64,000 nt of DNA from Paenibacillus mellifer (GCF_023195895.1 NZ_JALPRK010000006.1:62001-126000), one strand, 5' to 3'. Shown: positions 17,463-26,130, counted from the stretch's first letter. Notes: a model not told the origin generated them from the letters alone. A program made the numbers and translations.

Positions 17463-18758
17463 ATGGGGCGTAACAAGAACCTGCGCAATCGGTCGGAGAT
17501 TCAAAAGGTGGCCTACAGTTCGGGAAACCTGGCGGTTAATTTGATGTCGCAGGCTTTTGCCACCTATCTCGTGTACTATTACGTTGACGTGCTGGGCGTC
17601 CGTCCGGCCTGGATCAGCTTAGCGATGATCTTCCACGGCATCCTGAATGCGGTGCTCAATCCGCTGTTCGGCCACCTTTCCGACCGGACTCGCACGCGGT
17701 TCGGAAGGCGGCTCCCCTATATCGGGTTCGGCTTGGTCCCGCTGGCCGCAGCCTTTGCCCTGTTATGGTCGCCGCCGGCGGCTGAGGGGGCGGCGTTCCC
17801 CTATTTTATCGGGACCGTGATGTTGTATGATGCCTTGTTTGTATTAGTGGTGCTCAATTATTCTGCATTGTTTCCGGAGATGTTCCAAAGCATCAAAGAT
17901 CGCGCTTACGTCTCCTCGTGGCGGCAGATGCTAGGGATCGTGGGGATGATCGTGGGGGTAGCGATTCCGCCGCTCCTCTATTCGCAGATTGGTTGGGGCG
18001 CGATGGGGGTCATTTTCGCAGCAGTGTCAGCGATATTCCTGGCCCTGTCTCTCTGGGGCAGTCGGGAGAACCCGGATGCCCCCCGGGCAACGTTCCGTTT
18101 AAGCACGGCGGTTCGGCATACGTTGGGGAACCGTGCGTTTGTGCTGTACGTTACGGGCAGCTTTCTGGTGCAGTTTACGTTTGCCCTGTTGCCCGCCGGC
18201 ATCCCGTTTTATACCAAATACGTGTTGGGCCGGGAGGAGAGCTTTAACACCTTGCTGCTAGGGGCGATCCTTCTATCCGCAATTCCATGCGTATTTCTGT
18301 GGGGGAGGATGACAGCTAACTACGGAGCCCGGCGTGGAATTCTCGCGGCTGTCGGTTGCTATGCGGCCGCTTTGCTGCCGTTCGGCTGGGTCATGCAGGA
18401 GGGCGGTGTGATCGCTACCGCTGCCGCCGTCGGCATGGGATTGGCGGGGTTGCTGGTACTGCTCGATGTCATATTGTCCGAGGTGATCGACGAGGACGAG
18501 CGGAGAACCGGGGCGCGTCGGGAAGGCATGTACTTTGGCATGAACGGGTTTATTGTGAGATGGGGCGTATCCCTGCAGGCCGCCTGCATGGGGCTCATCC
18601 TGGAGGCAAGCGGATATGACGCCGGCCTAAACGAACAGCCGGCATCGGCCGCGGTCGGCATCCGATGGATGCTCAGCGGGATACCGGCTGCGGCGCTGCT
18701 GCTGGCGTTGCTGTTTTTTTACTTGTACCCCTTAGGTAAGCGGCAGTCTAGGTCGTAG
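17463..18758 (+). CDS. MFS sugar:cation symporter (GPH family)
   Basis: 431-residue polytopic transporter with about 12 membrane segments. The GPH/MelB-type features are an N-terminal YSSGNLAVNLMSQAFATYLV stretch, then GHLSDRTRTRFGRRLPYI in the loop between helices 2 and 3, and FPEMF with KDRAYVSSWRQMLG downstream. It probably imports a glycoside or oligosaccharide with H+ or Na+. It is likely co-transcribed with the upstream deacetylase (39-bp gap, GGGGGGGCG ribosome site), which hints at an N-acetyl sugar substrate. It converges with the EAL gene, separated by 22 bp without an obvious hairpin. Confidence 0.87.
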   Translation: MGRNKNLRNRSEIQKVAYSSGNLAVNLMSQAFATYLVYYYVDVLGVRPAWISLAMIFHGILNAVLNPLFGHLSDRTRTRFGRRLPYIGFGLVPLAAAFALLWSPPAAEGAAFPYFIGTVMLYDALFVLVVLNYSALFPEMFQSIKDRAYVSSWRQMLGIVGMIVGVAIPPLLYSQIGWGAMGVIFAAVSAIFLALSLWGSRENPDAPRATFRLSTAVRHTLGNRAFVLYVTGSFLVQFTFALLPAGIPFYTKYVLGREESFNTLLLGAILLSAIPCVFLWGRMTANYGARRGILAAVGCYAAALLPFGWVMQEGGVIATAAAVGMGLAGLLVLLDVILSEVIDEDERRTGARREGMYFGMNGFIVRWGVSLQAACMGLILEASGYDAGLNEQPASAAVGIRWMLSGIPAAALLLALLFFYLYPLGKRQSRS

Positions 18759-18780
18759 GGTCTCGATTCCGTGGTGCACA

Positions 18781-20508
18781 TTAACTTGATTTCAACAATC
18801 CCTCTACCGCCTCCGCATTCAGCGGACGACTGTAATAGTAACCTTGAATCTGATCGCAGCCGTTTTGCTGCAGGAATTCGAACTGAGCTTTGGTTTCGAC
18901 GCCTTCAGCCAGCACGGTCATGCCCAGCGACTTCCCTAACTGGATGATGGAGCGCAGCAGAGAGTTGTCGCGTTCTGAGCAAGGTGTTTCCTGTACGAAG
19001 GTGCGGTCAATTTTGAGCACCTGAACGGGCAGTGACTTCAAGTAATGGATAGAAGAGTAGCCGGTTCCGAAATCGTCCACGGATAGGGAAATGCCGCGTT
19101 GCTGCAAAGCGGTTAAAGTATCCCTGATCAACACATGATCGTTTAGCAGCGACTCGGTCACTTCAAGCTCCAGAAAATGCGGGGCGAGCTCGGTTTCGGC
19201 TAAGACCTGTTCTACCGTACGCAAGAAATGCGGATGCCTAAACTGCACCGCCGAGACGTTAACGGACATCGGCAGCTTCGGGAGTCCAGCCTCCTGCCAT
19301 CGCTTGTTCATCCTGCATGCTTCCAGCAGGACCCATTTGCCCAACTCAACAATGAACCCATTCTCTTCGGCGATCGGGATAAAGGTGCCCGGCGGGATGT
19401 ATCCCTGAACGGGATCGTTCCAACGGATTAGCGCTTCAAAGCCGGTCAACTTCTCCGTGGCTGTATCGATCTTAGGTTGGTAATGTAGTTCGAACTGCCT
19501 AGCCGCCAGCGCTCGAATCATTTTCTTCTCTAGTGTTAACTGGGCCATCAGGCGGTCCATTAAGTAATAATCAAAGTAGTGCGGGCCTTCCAACGCTTCC
19601 TTCTTCGCTTCCTTCATCGCCATTTCGGCATGCTGCAGCAGTTGGTTTACGTCGGATCCATCGTCTGGATAGAGACTGATTCCCATCCCGAAACCGACAT
19701 GGAAGGCTTCGCCGGAAAGGGTATAAGGGTCCTTTAACGAGTCATTCAAATCAAGTGCAAGGGTATGTATATACAAGGGGTCGGACACATGCGACACCAA
19801 CACGAAAAATTCATCCGCAAAGTTACGGCACATCGGGGTTCCTTCAGGGAAGGAATGACGCAGCCTTTCTGCGACTTGCCGAAGCAGCTCGTTCCCATCG
19901 CTTTCGCCGAAACTCTCGTTGACATGCCGAAACCGGTTCAGATTAATGCAGATCACGGCGGCCATAGTATTCTCTTCTTGAGCCGAACGAAGTTCAGCGA
20001 ACATCAGTTCCTTGAAACGGTTGGAATTCAGTAGTTGAGTAACCGGGTCGAAATGGGACAGCTGGCGGAGTCGTTCTGTGGAAGCCTGCTGCTGCTCCAC
20101 TTCCTGGGTCACGTCGAATTGAAGCCCGATGAAATAGAGAGGATGACCCTCCGAGTCCAAAATGGGGCTGATGACGAACTGGTTCCAGTAAGTGCTGCCG
20201 TCTTTCCTGTAGTTCTTGATCCTTACGGTTGCGGATCCGATCTCCTTAACAGCCTTACGAATCACGTCGAGGTGTTCCTTGTTGGTTTCCTCACCCTGAA
20301 GAAAGCGGAGATTCCGACGCAGGACCTCCACGCGATTGTAACCGGTAATTTGTTCAAAACCTTGATTCACGTAAATCAGAGGGTTATCCTCAAGATTCGG
20401 ATCTGTAATGGCCAAGCCGACACCCATTCGATCAATGGCGCGAAGCAGGGCCGAGGCGGTGAGCATGGATTCTGGATGGAATGGGGAGCTTGCCTGGTCG
20501 TCTTCCAC
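18781..20508 (-). CDS. LOV-like PAS / degenerate GGDEF / EAL cyclic-di-GMP protein
   Basis: 575-residue soluble protein. Residues about 20-140 form a PAS domain very close to LOV photoreceptors (AITDPNLEDNPLIYVN, FEQITGYNR, then RNLRFLQG), but Leu67 occupies the position of the flavin-adduct cysteine. A GGDEF domain follows (about 150-310) whose active site reads NFADEF instead of GGDEF, so cyclase activity is unlikely. The EAL domain (about 325-570) keeps EALIRW, EVTES, DDFGTGYSS and AEGVET, so c-di-GMP hydrolysis is plausible. Start is GTG at 20508, with AGGAGG 8-10 bases upstream. Divergent from gltD. Probably a phosphodiesterase controlled by flavin redox state or another ligand rather than by the classical photocycle (inference). 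Confidence 0.9.
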   Translation of the reverse strand: MEDDQASSPFHPESMLTASALLRAIDRMGVGLAITDPNLEDNPLIYVNQGFEQITGYNRVEVLRRNLRFLQGEETNKEHLDVIRKAVKEIGSATVRIKNYRKDGSTYWNQFVISPILDSEGHPLYFIGLQFDVTQEVEQQQASTERLRQLSHFDPVTQLLNSNRFKELMFAELRSAQEENTMAAVICINLNRFRHVNESFGESDGNELLRQVAERLRHSFPEGTPMCRNFADEFFVLVSHVSDPLYIHTLALDLNDSLKDPYTLSGEAFHVGFGMGISLYPDDGSDVNQLLQHAEMAMKEAKKEALEGPHYFDYYLMDRLMAQLTLEKKMIRALAARQFELHYQPKIDTATEKLTGFEALIRWNDPVQGYIPPGTFIPIAEENGFIVELGKWVLLEACRMNKRWQEAGLPKLPMSVNVSAVQFRHPHFLRTVEQVLAETELAPHFLELEVTESLLNDHVLIRDTLTALQQRGISLSVDDFGTGYSSIHYLKSLPVQVLKIDRTFVQETPCSERDNSLLRSIIQLGKSLGMTVLAEGVETKAQFEFLQQNGCDQIQGYYYSRPLNAEAVEGLLKSS

Positions 20509-20843
20509 GAAATAAAGCCTCCTCGAAATGAACCGCTTAAGATGTAGTTAACCGACGAAGTCCGTCATACGGGAGCGTCCGATCAAAGCCAGAGCTTACA
20601 ATCCCATCATACATGCGGCATGTGCCGCTGGCAATCGGTTTTTCGAAAATATACGACAATCGACGCATGCCCATCTTCCTAGGCTTGTAATTTTTTTCAC
20701 GATCGTGATTTTCCTCATTCTGAACGGTCTTGTCTCGGTGATAACATGAGCTTATTTACAGCACAAGACGCGACGTTGCGACTGCATGTTTTAATGCTTT
20801 ATAGCGATAACGCAAAGGATAACCACAGTTCAGGAGGTTGGAA
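20509..20843. other. Divergent spacer between the EAL gene and gltD
   Basis: No supported ORF. On the plus strand, TTGCGA (20776-20781) and TATAGC (20800-20805) could form the gltD promoter. No riboswitch class that I know matches; in particular the c-di-GMP-I core is not seen upstream of the EAL gene. Confidence 0.5.
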
Positions 20844-22325
20844 ATGGGGAAGGCTACCGGTTTTTTGGATTACTGTAGGGAGGTTCCAGGCGAAATTCGG
20901 CCACAGGAACGTGTTGACTCTTGGCAAGAGTTTGCCGTGCCAATGGAGGAGGAGAAGCTGAGAACCCAGGGGGCGCGTTGCATGGATTGCGGAATTCCGT
21001 TTTGCCATGCGGGGCAGTTGCTGTCGGGGATGGCTTCCGGTTGTCCGGTGCACAATTTGATTCCAGAATGGAATGATCTCGTTTACCGCGGCAACTGGAA
21101 GGAAGCGTTGAAACGCCTGCAGAAGACGAGCAATTTCCCCGAGTTTACCAGCCGGGTTTGTCCGGCTCCGTGCGAAGGGGCATGTACCGTCGGGAAGAGC
21201 GGTCAGCCTGTAACGATCAAAAGCATCGAGAAAGCCATTATCGATCGCGGTTTTGCGGAGGGGTGGATACGGCCGCGGGTACCTGCCGCATCCAGCGGTA
21301 AGAAAATAGCGGTCGTGGGTTCCGGCCCCGCAGGTCTGGCCTGTGCCGATCAGTTGAATCAAGCCGGCCATGCCGTGACTGTGTACGAGCGAGCTGACCG
21401 GATCGGTGGACTCTTGATGTATGGCATCCCAAATATGAAGCTGGATAAGCAAATCGTACAGCGCCGCGTCGACTTATTAGCTGCCGAAGGGATTCGCTTC
21501 ATCACCGGGGTGGAGGTTGGCAAGGCGCTATCGGTTGACCAACTGCGCACCGAGTTTGATGCCGTGGTTCTGTGCTGCGGGGCGACGCAAGCTCGGGAGC
21601 TGAAGATGGAAGGCCGAGAGTTGCGCGGCGTCCATCAGGCCATGGAGTTCTTATCTCAGACGACCAAGAGTTTGCTGGATTCGGAGCTTCAGGACGGACG
21701 GTTCCTGTCGGCCGAGGATAAGCATGTCGTCGTGATCGGCGGCGGCGATACGGGAACCGACTGCGTTGCCACCGCCATCCGCCAAGGCTGCAAAAGCGTG
21801 ACCCAGCTGGAAATTCTGCCGCGGCTTTCGCTGACCCGGCAGCCGGACAATCCGTGGCCCGAGTGGCCTAAGGTGCAAAAAACGGATTACGGTCAAGCGG
21901 AAGCGGTGGAACTGTTCGGACAGGATCCCCGAATCTTTGAAACGTCAACGAAATCGCTGCTGGGGGATGAACAAGGCCAAGTCACTGGAGTCCGTACCGT
22001 CCGCGTGGAGTGGAATCAGCACGATGGGCGCCGGGTACCGGTGGAAATGGCGGGAAGCGAGCAGGTGATCCCTGCGGACTTGGTACTGTTGGCATTAGGA
22101 TTCAGCGGGCCGGAGATTACTCTCCCCGTGCAGCTAGGTTTGGAACAGGACGAACGTACGAACGTCAAGGCGGAACTCGGCGATTTCCGAACAAATATGG
22201 AGGGTGTGTTTGCCGCCGGAGATATGCGGAGAGGTCAAAGCCTAGTCGCTTGGGCGATGTATGAGGGGCGACTGGCTGCCCGTGAGGTCGAACGATATTT
22301 GGTGGGCAGCTCGGCGTTGACGTAA
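20844..22325 (+). CDS. gltD: Glutamate synthase (NADPH) small subunit
   Basis: 493-residue iron-sulfur flavoprotein. It passes electrons from NADPH to the large GltB subunit, which makes two glutamates from glutamine and 2-oxoglutarate. The N-terminal 4Fe-4S region has CMDCGIPFC, GCPVHN and CPAPCEGAC. The FAD site is VVGSGPAGLACADQL (near 155), the NADPH site is VVIGGGDTGTDC (near 295), and the second FAD motif is GVFAAGDMRRGQSLV. Length is typical. AGGAGG stands 6 bases before ATG 20844. No gltB lies next to it in this window, which is unusual; gltB may be elsewhere, or this subunit may serve a different partner. Converges with the LuxR-type regulator, with only 17 bp between stops. Confidence 0.93.
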   Translation: MGKATGFLDYCREVPGEIRPQERVDSWQEFAVPMEEEKLRTQGARCMDCGIPFCHAGQLLSGMASGCPVHNLIPEWNDLVYRGNWKEALKRLQKTSNFPEFTSRVCPAPCEGACTVGKSGQPVTIKSIEKAIIDRGFAEGWIRPRVPAASSGKKIAVVGSGPAGLACADQLNQAGHAVTVYERADRIGGLLMYGIPNMKLDKQIVQRRVDLLAAEGIRFITGVEVGKALSVDQLRTEFDAVVLCCGATQARELKMEGRELRGVHQAMEFLSQTTKSLLDSELQDGRFLSAEDKHVVVIGGGDTGTDCVATAIRQGCKSVTQLEILPRLSLTRQPDNPWPEWPKVQKTDYGQAEAVELFGQDPRIFETSTKSLLGDEQGQVTGVRTVRVEWNQHDGRRVPVEMAGSEQVIPADLVLLALGFSGPEITLPVQLGLEQDERTNVKAELGDFRTNMEGVFAAGDMRRGQSLVAWAMYEGRLAAREVERYLVGSSALT

Positions 22326-22342
22326 GCATGTTCCAAAGATAA

Positions 22343-23329
22343 TTAATCCATCAATAGCTTGAGCAGTTGTGTCCGGTTGCTGGCGCCGACCTTTTGAAAT
22401 ATGGAACGCATATGCTTCTTAATCGTGACTTCGCTCAGGAAGAGGCGGGAGGCGATGTCGCGGTTTGTAAGCCCTTCGGCAGCGAGAGCGGCAACCTCCT
22501 TCTCGCGATGGGTCAAGTCCGTGCGGGCGTAAATCGCGGCCTCCGGTTTCGTCCTCGGCATCTTCTCCGGCGTTAAACCGAAGGTCATCGCTTCACGGTG
22601 TCTTTGATCGCTGTCATCACGTAAGCCGGGAAAGGGCATCTCCCCATCAGTATGTCCGCTGATCCATGACGTCATCATGAGAGGCAAACCATCGGTCTGC
22701 TTCCAGATGCGATAGATCTGTTCCGGTTCAACGATTCCACAGGCCCGCAGATAGGCGACAACGCTGTTAAAGTCCAAGTTCGTGAGCGGCATTCGGTAGA
22801 TGGAATACTTCCAAAGGGAGTATTCCGTCCACTGGCTGGATAGTGGATTTCGACCAGAAATGACGCAAAGGCAGCCGTTTTTGATTTGCGGCAAAAAAGA
22901 ATCGCGAAGCCAATCTTCCAACGGTTCCAGAAGCTCAAACGTATCGATAAATAATAACGCAGGTCCAAGTTTAGCTCGTTTATGGATCGCCTCGATAGAG
23001 GCTCTGATGATATAGTCGGAATCGGAAAGGGAGGGGAGGGAGTCCAATAAATCAAGCTGGGACAGGATTTGCCGGCTGAAATCTTCGGGTGCGGTTCTGA
23101 TTCTCGCAGCGTCAATCGCGATTACGTTTGCTCCTTGCCTGGCGGCTTGTTTTTGAAACTCCTCCGCTAACGAGCTTTTCCCTACGCCGGCGGAGCCATA
23201 AATGTTGATGATTCGCTCCATATGGGAATAGTGCTTAAGATATACCGAAAAGATCTCTGACTCCCACTCTCGTCCTGGTAATCGAGAAGGTCGTTCCAAG
23301 TCCTCGTACTCATGTGATGTCGAATTCAT
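22343..23329 (-). CDS. LuxR-type regulator with N-terminal P-loop ATPase
   Basis: 328 residues, a compact member of the ATPase-plus-LuxR class (much shorter than MalT/LAL regulators at about 900 residues). P-loop NIYGSAGVGKSSLAEEF near residue 45, Walker B LLFIDTFELLE near 122, sensor-like CVISGRNPLSSQW. The C-terminal LuxR helix-turn-helix (about 265-328) reads LTHREKEVAALAAEGLTNRD and then SEVTIKKHMRSIFQKVGA. The large tetratricopeptide arm of MalT is missing. Start ATG 23329 follows a G-rich ribosome site. A TATAAT on the minus strand (23374-23369) is a candidate -10. Target genes are unknown. Confidence 0.85.
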   Translation of the reverse strand: MNSTSHEYEDLERPSRLPGREWESEIFSVYLKHYSHMERIINIYGSAGVGKSSLAEEFQKQAARQGANVIAIDAARIRTAPEDFSRQILSQLDLLDSLPSLSDSDYIIRASIEAIHKRAKLGPALLFIDTFELLEPLEDWLRDSFLPQIKNGCLCVISGRNPLSSQWTEYSLWKYSIYRMPLTNLDFNSVVAYLRACGIVEPEQIYRIWKQTDGLPLMMTSWISGHTDGEMPFPGLRDDSDQRHREAMTFGLTPEKMPRTKPEAAIYARTDLTHREKEVAALAAEGLTNRDIASRLFLSEVTIKKHMRSIFQKVGASNRTQLLKLLMD

Positions 23330-23670
23330 AGTTCTTCATCCCCCCCTCACCTACTTCAAATTTCTGCTATTATAATTTAGAATATCGTTGAAATGTAAGA
23401 TAGAATAGTGACTTTTTGTATAGTAATGTCGAAAGACCCTTAAACAAAGTATACTTTGGGGTAATGTCTCAATTGCTGTCGTCATGATAAATTTTATTTT
23501 GTCGAATAGGAAATTTCTGTGGTCTGGACTACAATTCTTGAATTATTATAGGAAGATAGGGAAATAGGTAGAAAGTGATGATTAGGCCGAAAGGCACAGG
23601 AATTGACCATGACATAAGGCGAAGGCGTTCGCCATAACTAGCTGATCTGCAATAAGGATGAGGTGATGTC
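23330..23670. other. AT-rich spacer and structured leader before the HD-GYP gene
   Basis: No ORF supported. The last 85 bp before ATG 23671 contain a GNRA-capped hairpin, GCC-GAAA-GGC (23586-23595), and a second stem, GGCGAA/TTCGCC (23618-23633). They do not match a riboswitch that I know. GATGAGGTGATG serves as the ribosome site region. Confidence 0.4.
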
Positions 23671-24822
23671 ATGAGACAGGTTCATGTCAGAATGCTCGAA
23701 CCAGGCGACGTTTTGGCCGAGCCTATACTAAATCAACACGGAATGACCATGCTTGGAGCGGGAACCGCGTTAACCGAAACCCATATTGTCCGTCTCAAGA
23801 AGTTAGGGATCCAAACGGCTATGATCGGCAAGAAGGAACCGGTGGGTTCCTTCCGCGATGACGACCTGAACGGGCCAAGCCCGATCATGAAGTTTCAGGA
23901 TCTCAAAGAGAAACGGGAGGCGCGTAAGGAAATTCGGCAAATGCTGGTGCGTCTGGCCGACTCTGACCTGGGTTTTGGGCGTCCATCCACGCCGCAGCTG
24001 GATGAACAATTTCGCCGCATGTTCCGTAACATCCTGTACGAAATCACAAGTCACGAGCAAGTGCTGGACGGCTTGATCCGCCTGCAGCAAAGCGATCCTT
24101 ACTTGTTGGAGCATTCCTTTCACGTGACGGCGTATTCGGCTATTCTTGGCATCGCCGGTCAATACTCAGGCGCGGAAATGATCGATCTCTGTGTCGGCGC
24201 GCTGTTGTTCGACATCGGGATGACCGAACTGCCAGCTCACACGATCCGGCGCAACGGCAGCTTGACCGGAGCCGATCGTGAAGCGCTGCGGCGGCATCCG
24301 GAGGCAGGCTTCCAAATCATTTGCGATATGGAGGGCGTATCGAGGCGTTCGGCCCTATGCGCACTGCAGCATCATGAGCGATACAATGGGACGGGGTATC
24401 CTTCCCGGTTGAAGCATCACGAAATCGATGAATACGCTCAAATCGTCGCCATAGCCGACACCTACCACGCGTTGATCTCGCGGCGGAACTACCGGCTCGC
24501 TTATACTCCGGGAGAAGCGATAGAATATTTATTGGCTGCAGGGGATCGTTACTTCAGCCTGGAACTGATTCAAACCTATCTGCGAAACATTAGCATTTAT
24601 CCCCTTTCCTCTGTAGTTAAGCTCAGCAATGGCCAGCTTGGTATCGTATCCTCTTTGGATTCCAGTCTGGTGCATCGTCCGGTGGTTAAGATCATCCGCG
24701 AAGCCGACGGTTCGAACGTAAGGGCGCCTTATGAGGTGGACCTCATGCGCAAGACGGACTTGGTGATTACCGAAATGATGGAGTCCAGCGAGGAAAGCCT
24801 GCAGATGTCCGCAAGGCTCTAA
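23671..24822 (+). CDS. HD-GYP domain protein with altered HD motif
   Basis: 383 residues. N-terminal region (about 1-130) precedes an HD-GYP domain (about 140-310), a family that hydrolyses cyclic-di-GMP at a bi- or trinuclear metal site. HSFHVTAYS, HPEAGF, HHERYNGTGYP and AIADTYHAL are present. The signature HDIGK is instead FDIGM, so one metal-binding His and the conserved Lys are lost. The GYP triplet itself is intact. Activity may be reduced, or the protein may bind without cleaving; this cannot be settled from sequence. The C-terminal tail (about 310-383) is a beta-rich extension often found on Bacillota HD-GYP proteins. It begins a run of signalling genes ending with the fusion at 26292. 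Confidence 0.88.
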   Translation: MRQVHVRMLEPGDVLAEPILNQHGMTMLGAGTALTETHIVRLKKLGIQTAMIGKKEPVGSFRDDDLNGPSPIMKFQDLKEKREARKEIRQMLVRLADSDLGFGRPSTPQLDEQFRRMFRNILYEITSHEQVLDGLIRLQQSDPYLLEHSFHVTAYSAILGIAGQYSGAEMIDLCVGALLFDIGMTELPAHTIRRNGSLTGADREALRRHPEAGFQIICDMEGVSRRSALCALQHHERYNGTGYPSRLKHHEIDEYAQIVAIADTYHALISRRNYRLAYTPGEAIEYLLAAGDRYFSLELIQTYLRNISIYPLSSVVKLSNGQLGIVSSLDSSLVHRPVVKIIREADGSNVRAPYEVDLMRKTDLVITEMMESSEESLQMSARL

Positions 24823-24860
24823 CCCCACCGGGGTGAATATCGTTCATAATAATGCAAAAA

Positions 24861-24902
24861 GCGCGAGCTTGGGAGATGACCCCCAAGCTCGCGCTCATTT
24901 TT
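24861..24902. terminator. Bidirectional terminator between HD-GYP gene and small Fur-box ORF
   Basis: GCGCGAGCTTGGG (24861-24873) and CCCAAGCTCGCGC (24882-24894) form a perfect 13-bp stem. A T-rich tract follows on plus, and AAAAA precedes it (T run on minus). Confidence 0.9.
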
Positions 24903-24915
24903 ATAAGAATCCAGT

Positions 24916-25074
24916 CTATAGACTGACATCGGTTAACTCGGACTGCATCATTTCCAGCTTACGGATAATCTCCTTTTGCCACTGTGAGTCGCCTAATTGG
25001 GCGGCAAGATTGAGCAGATCCAAATAGTCATCGATGTTCAGCCTTGTCTTTCTGCGGGCGGATAGCAATCTCAT
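24916..25074 (-). CDS. 52-residue protein of unknown function behind a Fur box
   Basis: Starts MRLLSARRKTRLNIDDYLDL and continues with an amphipathic helix pattern (AAQLGDSQWQKEIIRKLE). The N-terminus is strongly basic; no signal peptide or membrane segment. ATG 25074 has AGGAG about 10 bases upstream, and a strong terminator follows the stop. A perfect Fur box lies 62-76 bp upstream of the start. In Bacillus subtilis, Fur controls small basic proteins (FbpA/B/C) that assist an iron-sparing sRNA. The size, charge and control are analogous, but I do not recognise sequence identity with them, so equivalence is only a hypothesis. Confidence 0.7.
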   Translation of the reverse strand: MRLLSARRKTRLNIDDYLDLLNLAAQLGDSQWQKEIIRKLEMMQSELTDVSL

Positions 25075-25135
25075 GGGCGTTCGTCTCCTCTTGGCCGTTT
25101 TCGGTGATATACCGGGGTGATCTCAAAGATAATAA

Positions 25136-25150
25136 TGATAATCATTATCA
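25136..25150. promoter_or_regulatory. Fur box
   Basis: TGATAATCATTATCA is an exact match to the 7-1-7 inverted repeat recognised by Fur in Bacillus, and GATAAT at 25128 extends it on the left. It is 62 bp from the start of the small minus-strand ORF and 160 bp from the plus-strand channel gene, so the small ORF is the likelier target. Confidence 0.85.
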
Positions 25151-25309
25151 AATGAGTCTTTTTTTTATTATGCACAATTTCGTGCCCCTTGTAAATAGCG
25201 GCGAGACCGTTTAATCTAAAATTTGAATGAAATGGCAGATTGCCGGATGGCAATAGCTAACAAAGGTTAAGCTAAATGAAAAACAGAGCAGAGCACAATG
25301 GGAGGCGTT

Positions 25310-26116
25310 ATGGAGACAGAATCACTGTTAAAAGTTGAGGAGCTGGCGCTCAAGAAGTATAAAATTTTTATGCAAAGTCATCTCCGATATATTGCCAGAG
25401 CGATGCTGGCGAGCATGTTTATCGGGTTCGGGGTGATCGTTGCTTTCAAGAGTGGGAACTACTTTTACTTGGAGCATTCGCCGCTGACCTATCCGATGGC
25501 CGCCATCACCTTTGGCGCCGCCATTATTCTGATCGCCTATGGTGGCGGGGATCTGTTTACCGGAAATACATTTTATTATACATACGCCGCTTTAAGGAAG
25601 CGGCTGAAATGGCGCGACATCACGAAGTTATGGGTGTTCAGCTATATCGGTAACATATTGGGAGCAGGGGCCTTCGCTTTATTAATCTATCTGACCGGCT
25701 TATTTGCCGATGCCTCGGTCAACAGCTTCTTGTTAAGTGTGGTTGAACATAAAATGTCTACCCCCATCACAGAGTTGTTCTTCCGCGCGATCCTGTGTAA
25801 TTGGTTGGTATGTCTGGCTTTCTTTATCCCGATGGCCCTGCAAGGGGACGGAGCAAAAATGTTTGCGATGATGTTGTTCGTCTTCTGTTTCTTCATTTCT
25901 GGCTACGAGCACAGTATCGCCAATATGTGTACCTTTGCCATCGCGTTGGTATTGGATCACCCCGATACGATTTCGTTTGGCGGCGTCGTGCACAATCTGA
26001 TTCCGGTAACGCTTGGCAATTTGGTTGGCGGAGTGCTGCTGATGGGCTTTATGTACTACTTCGCGAATAAACCGTATTTAGATGCGGAGGACGCTTCCAA
26101 AACCCCGCATAAATAA
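25310..26116 (+). CDS. Formate/nitrite transporter (FNT) family channel
   Basis: 268-residue integral membrane protein with about six membrane segments and the FNT aquaporin-like fold. FNT proteins form pentamers passing formate, nitrite, hydrosulfide or similar small anions. Seen in the sequence: RAMLASMFIGFGVIVAF, GGGDLFTGNTFYY, NWLVCLAFFIPMAL and GYEHSIANMC, with NLVGGVLLMGFMYYF near the end. ATG at 25310 follows GGGAGG. The substrate cannot be assigned, since no formate or nitrite enzyme is next to it. The upstream Fur box is 160 bp away, so iron control is possible but less likely than for the small ORF. Confidence 0.87.
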   Translation: METESLLKVEELALKKYKIFMQSHLRYIARAMLASMFIGFGVIVAFKSGNYFYLEHSPLTYPMAAITFGAAIILIAYGGGDLFTGNTFYYTYAALRKRLKWRDITKLWVFSYIGNILGAGAFALLIYLTGLFADASVNSFLLSVVEHKMSTPITELFFRAILCNWLVCLAFFIPMALQGDGAKMFAMMLFVFCFFISGYEHSIANMCTFAIALVLDHPDTISFGGVVHNLIPVTLGNLVGGVLLMGFMYYFANKPYLDAEDASKTPHK

Positions 26117-26130
26117 ACACATTTTCAAGT

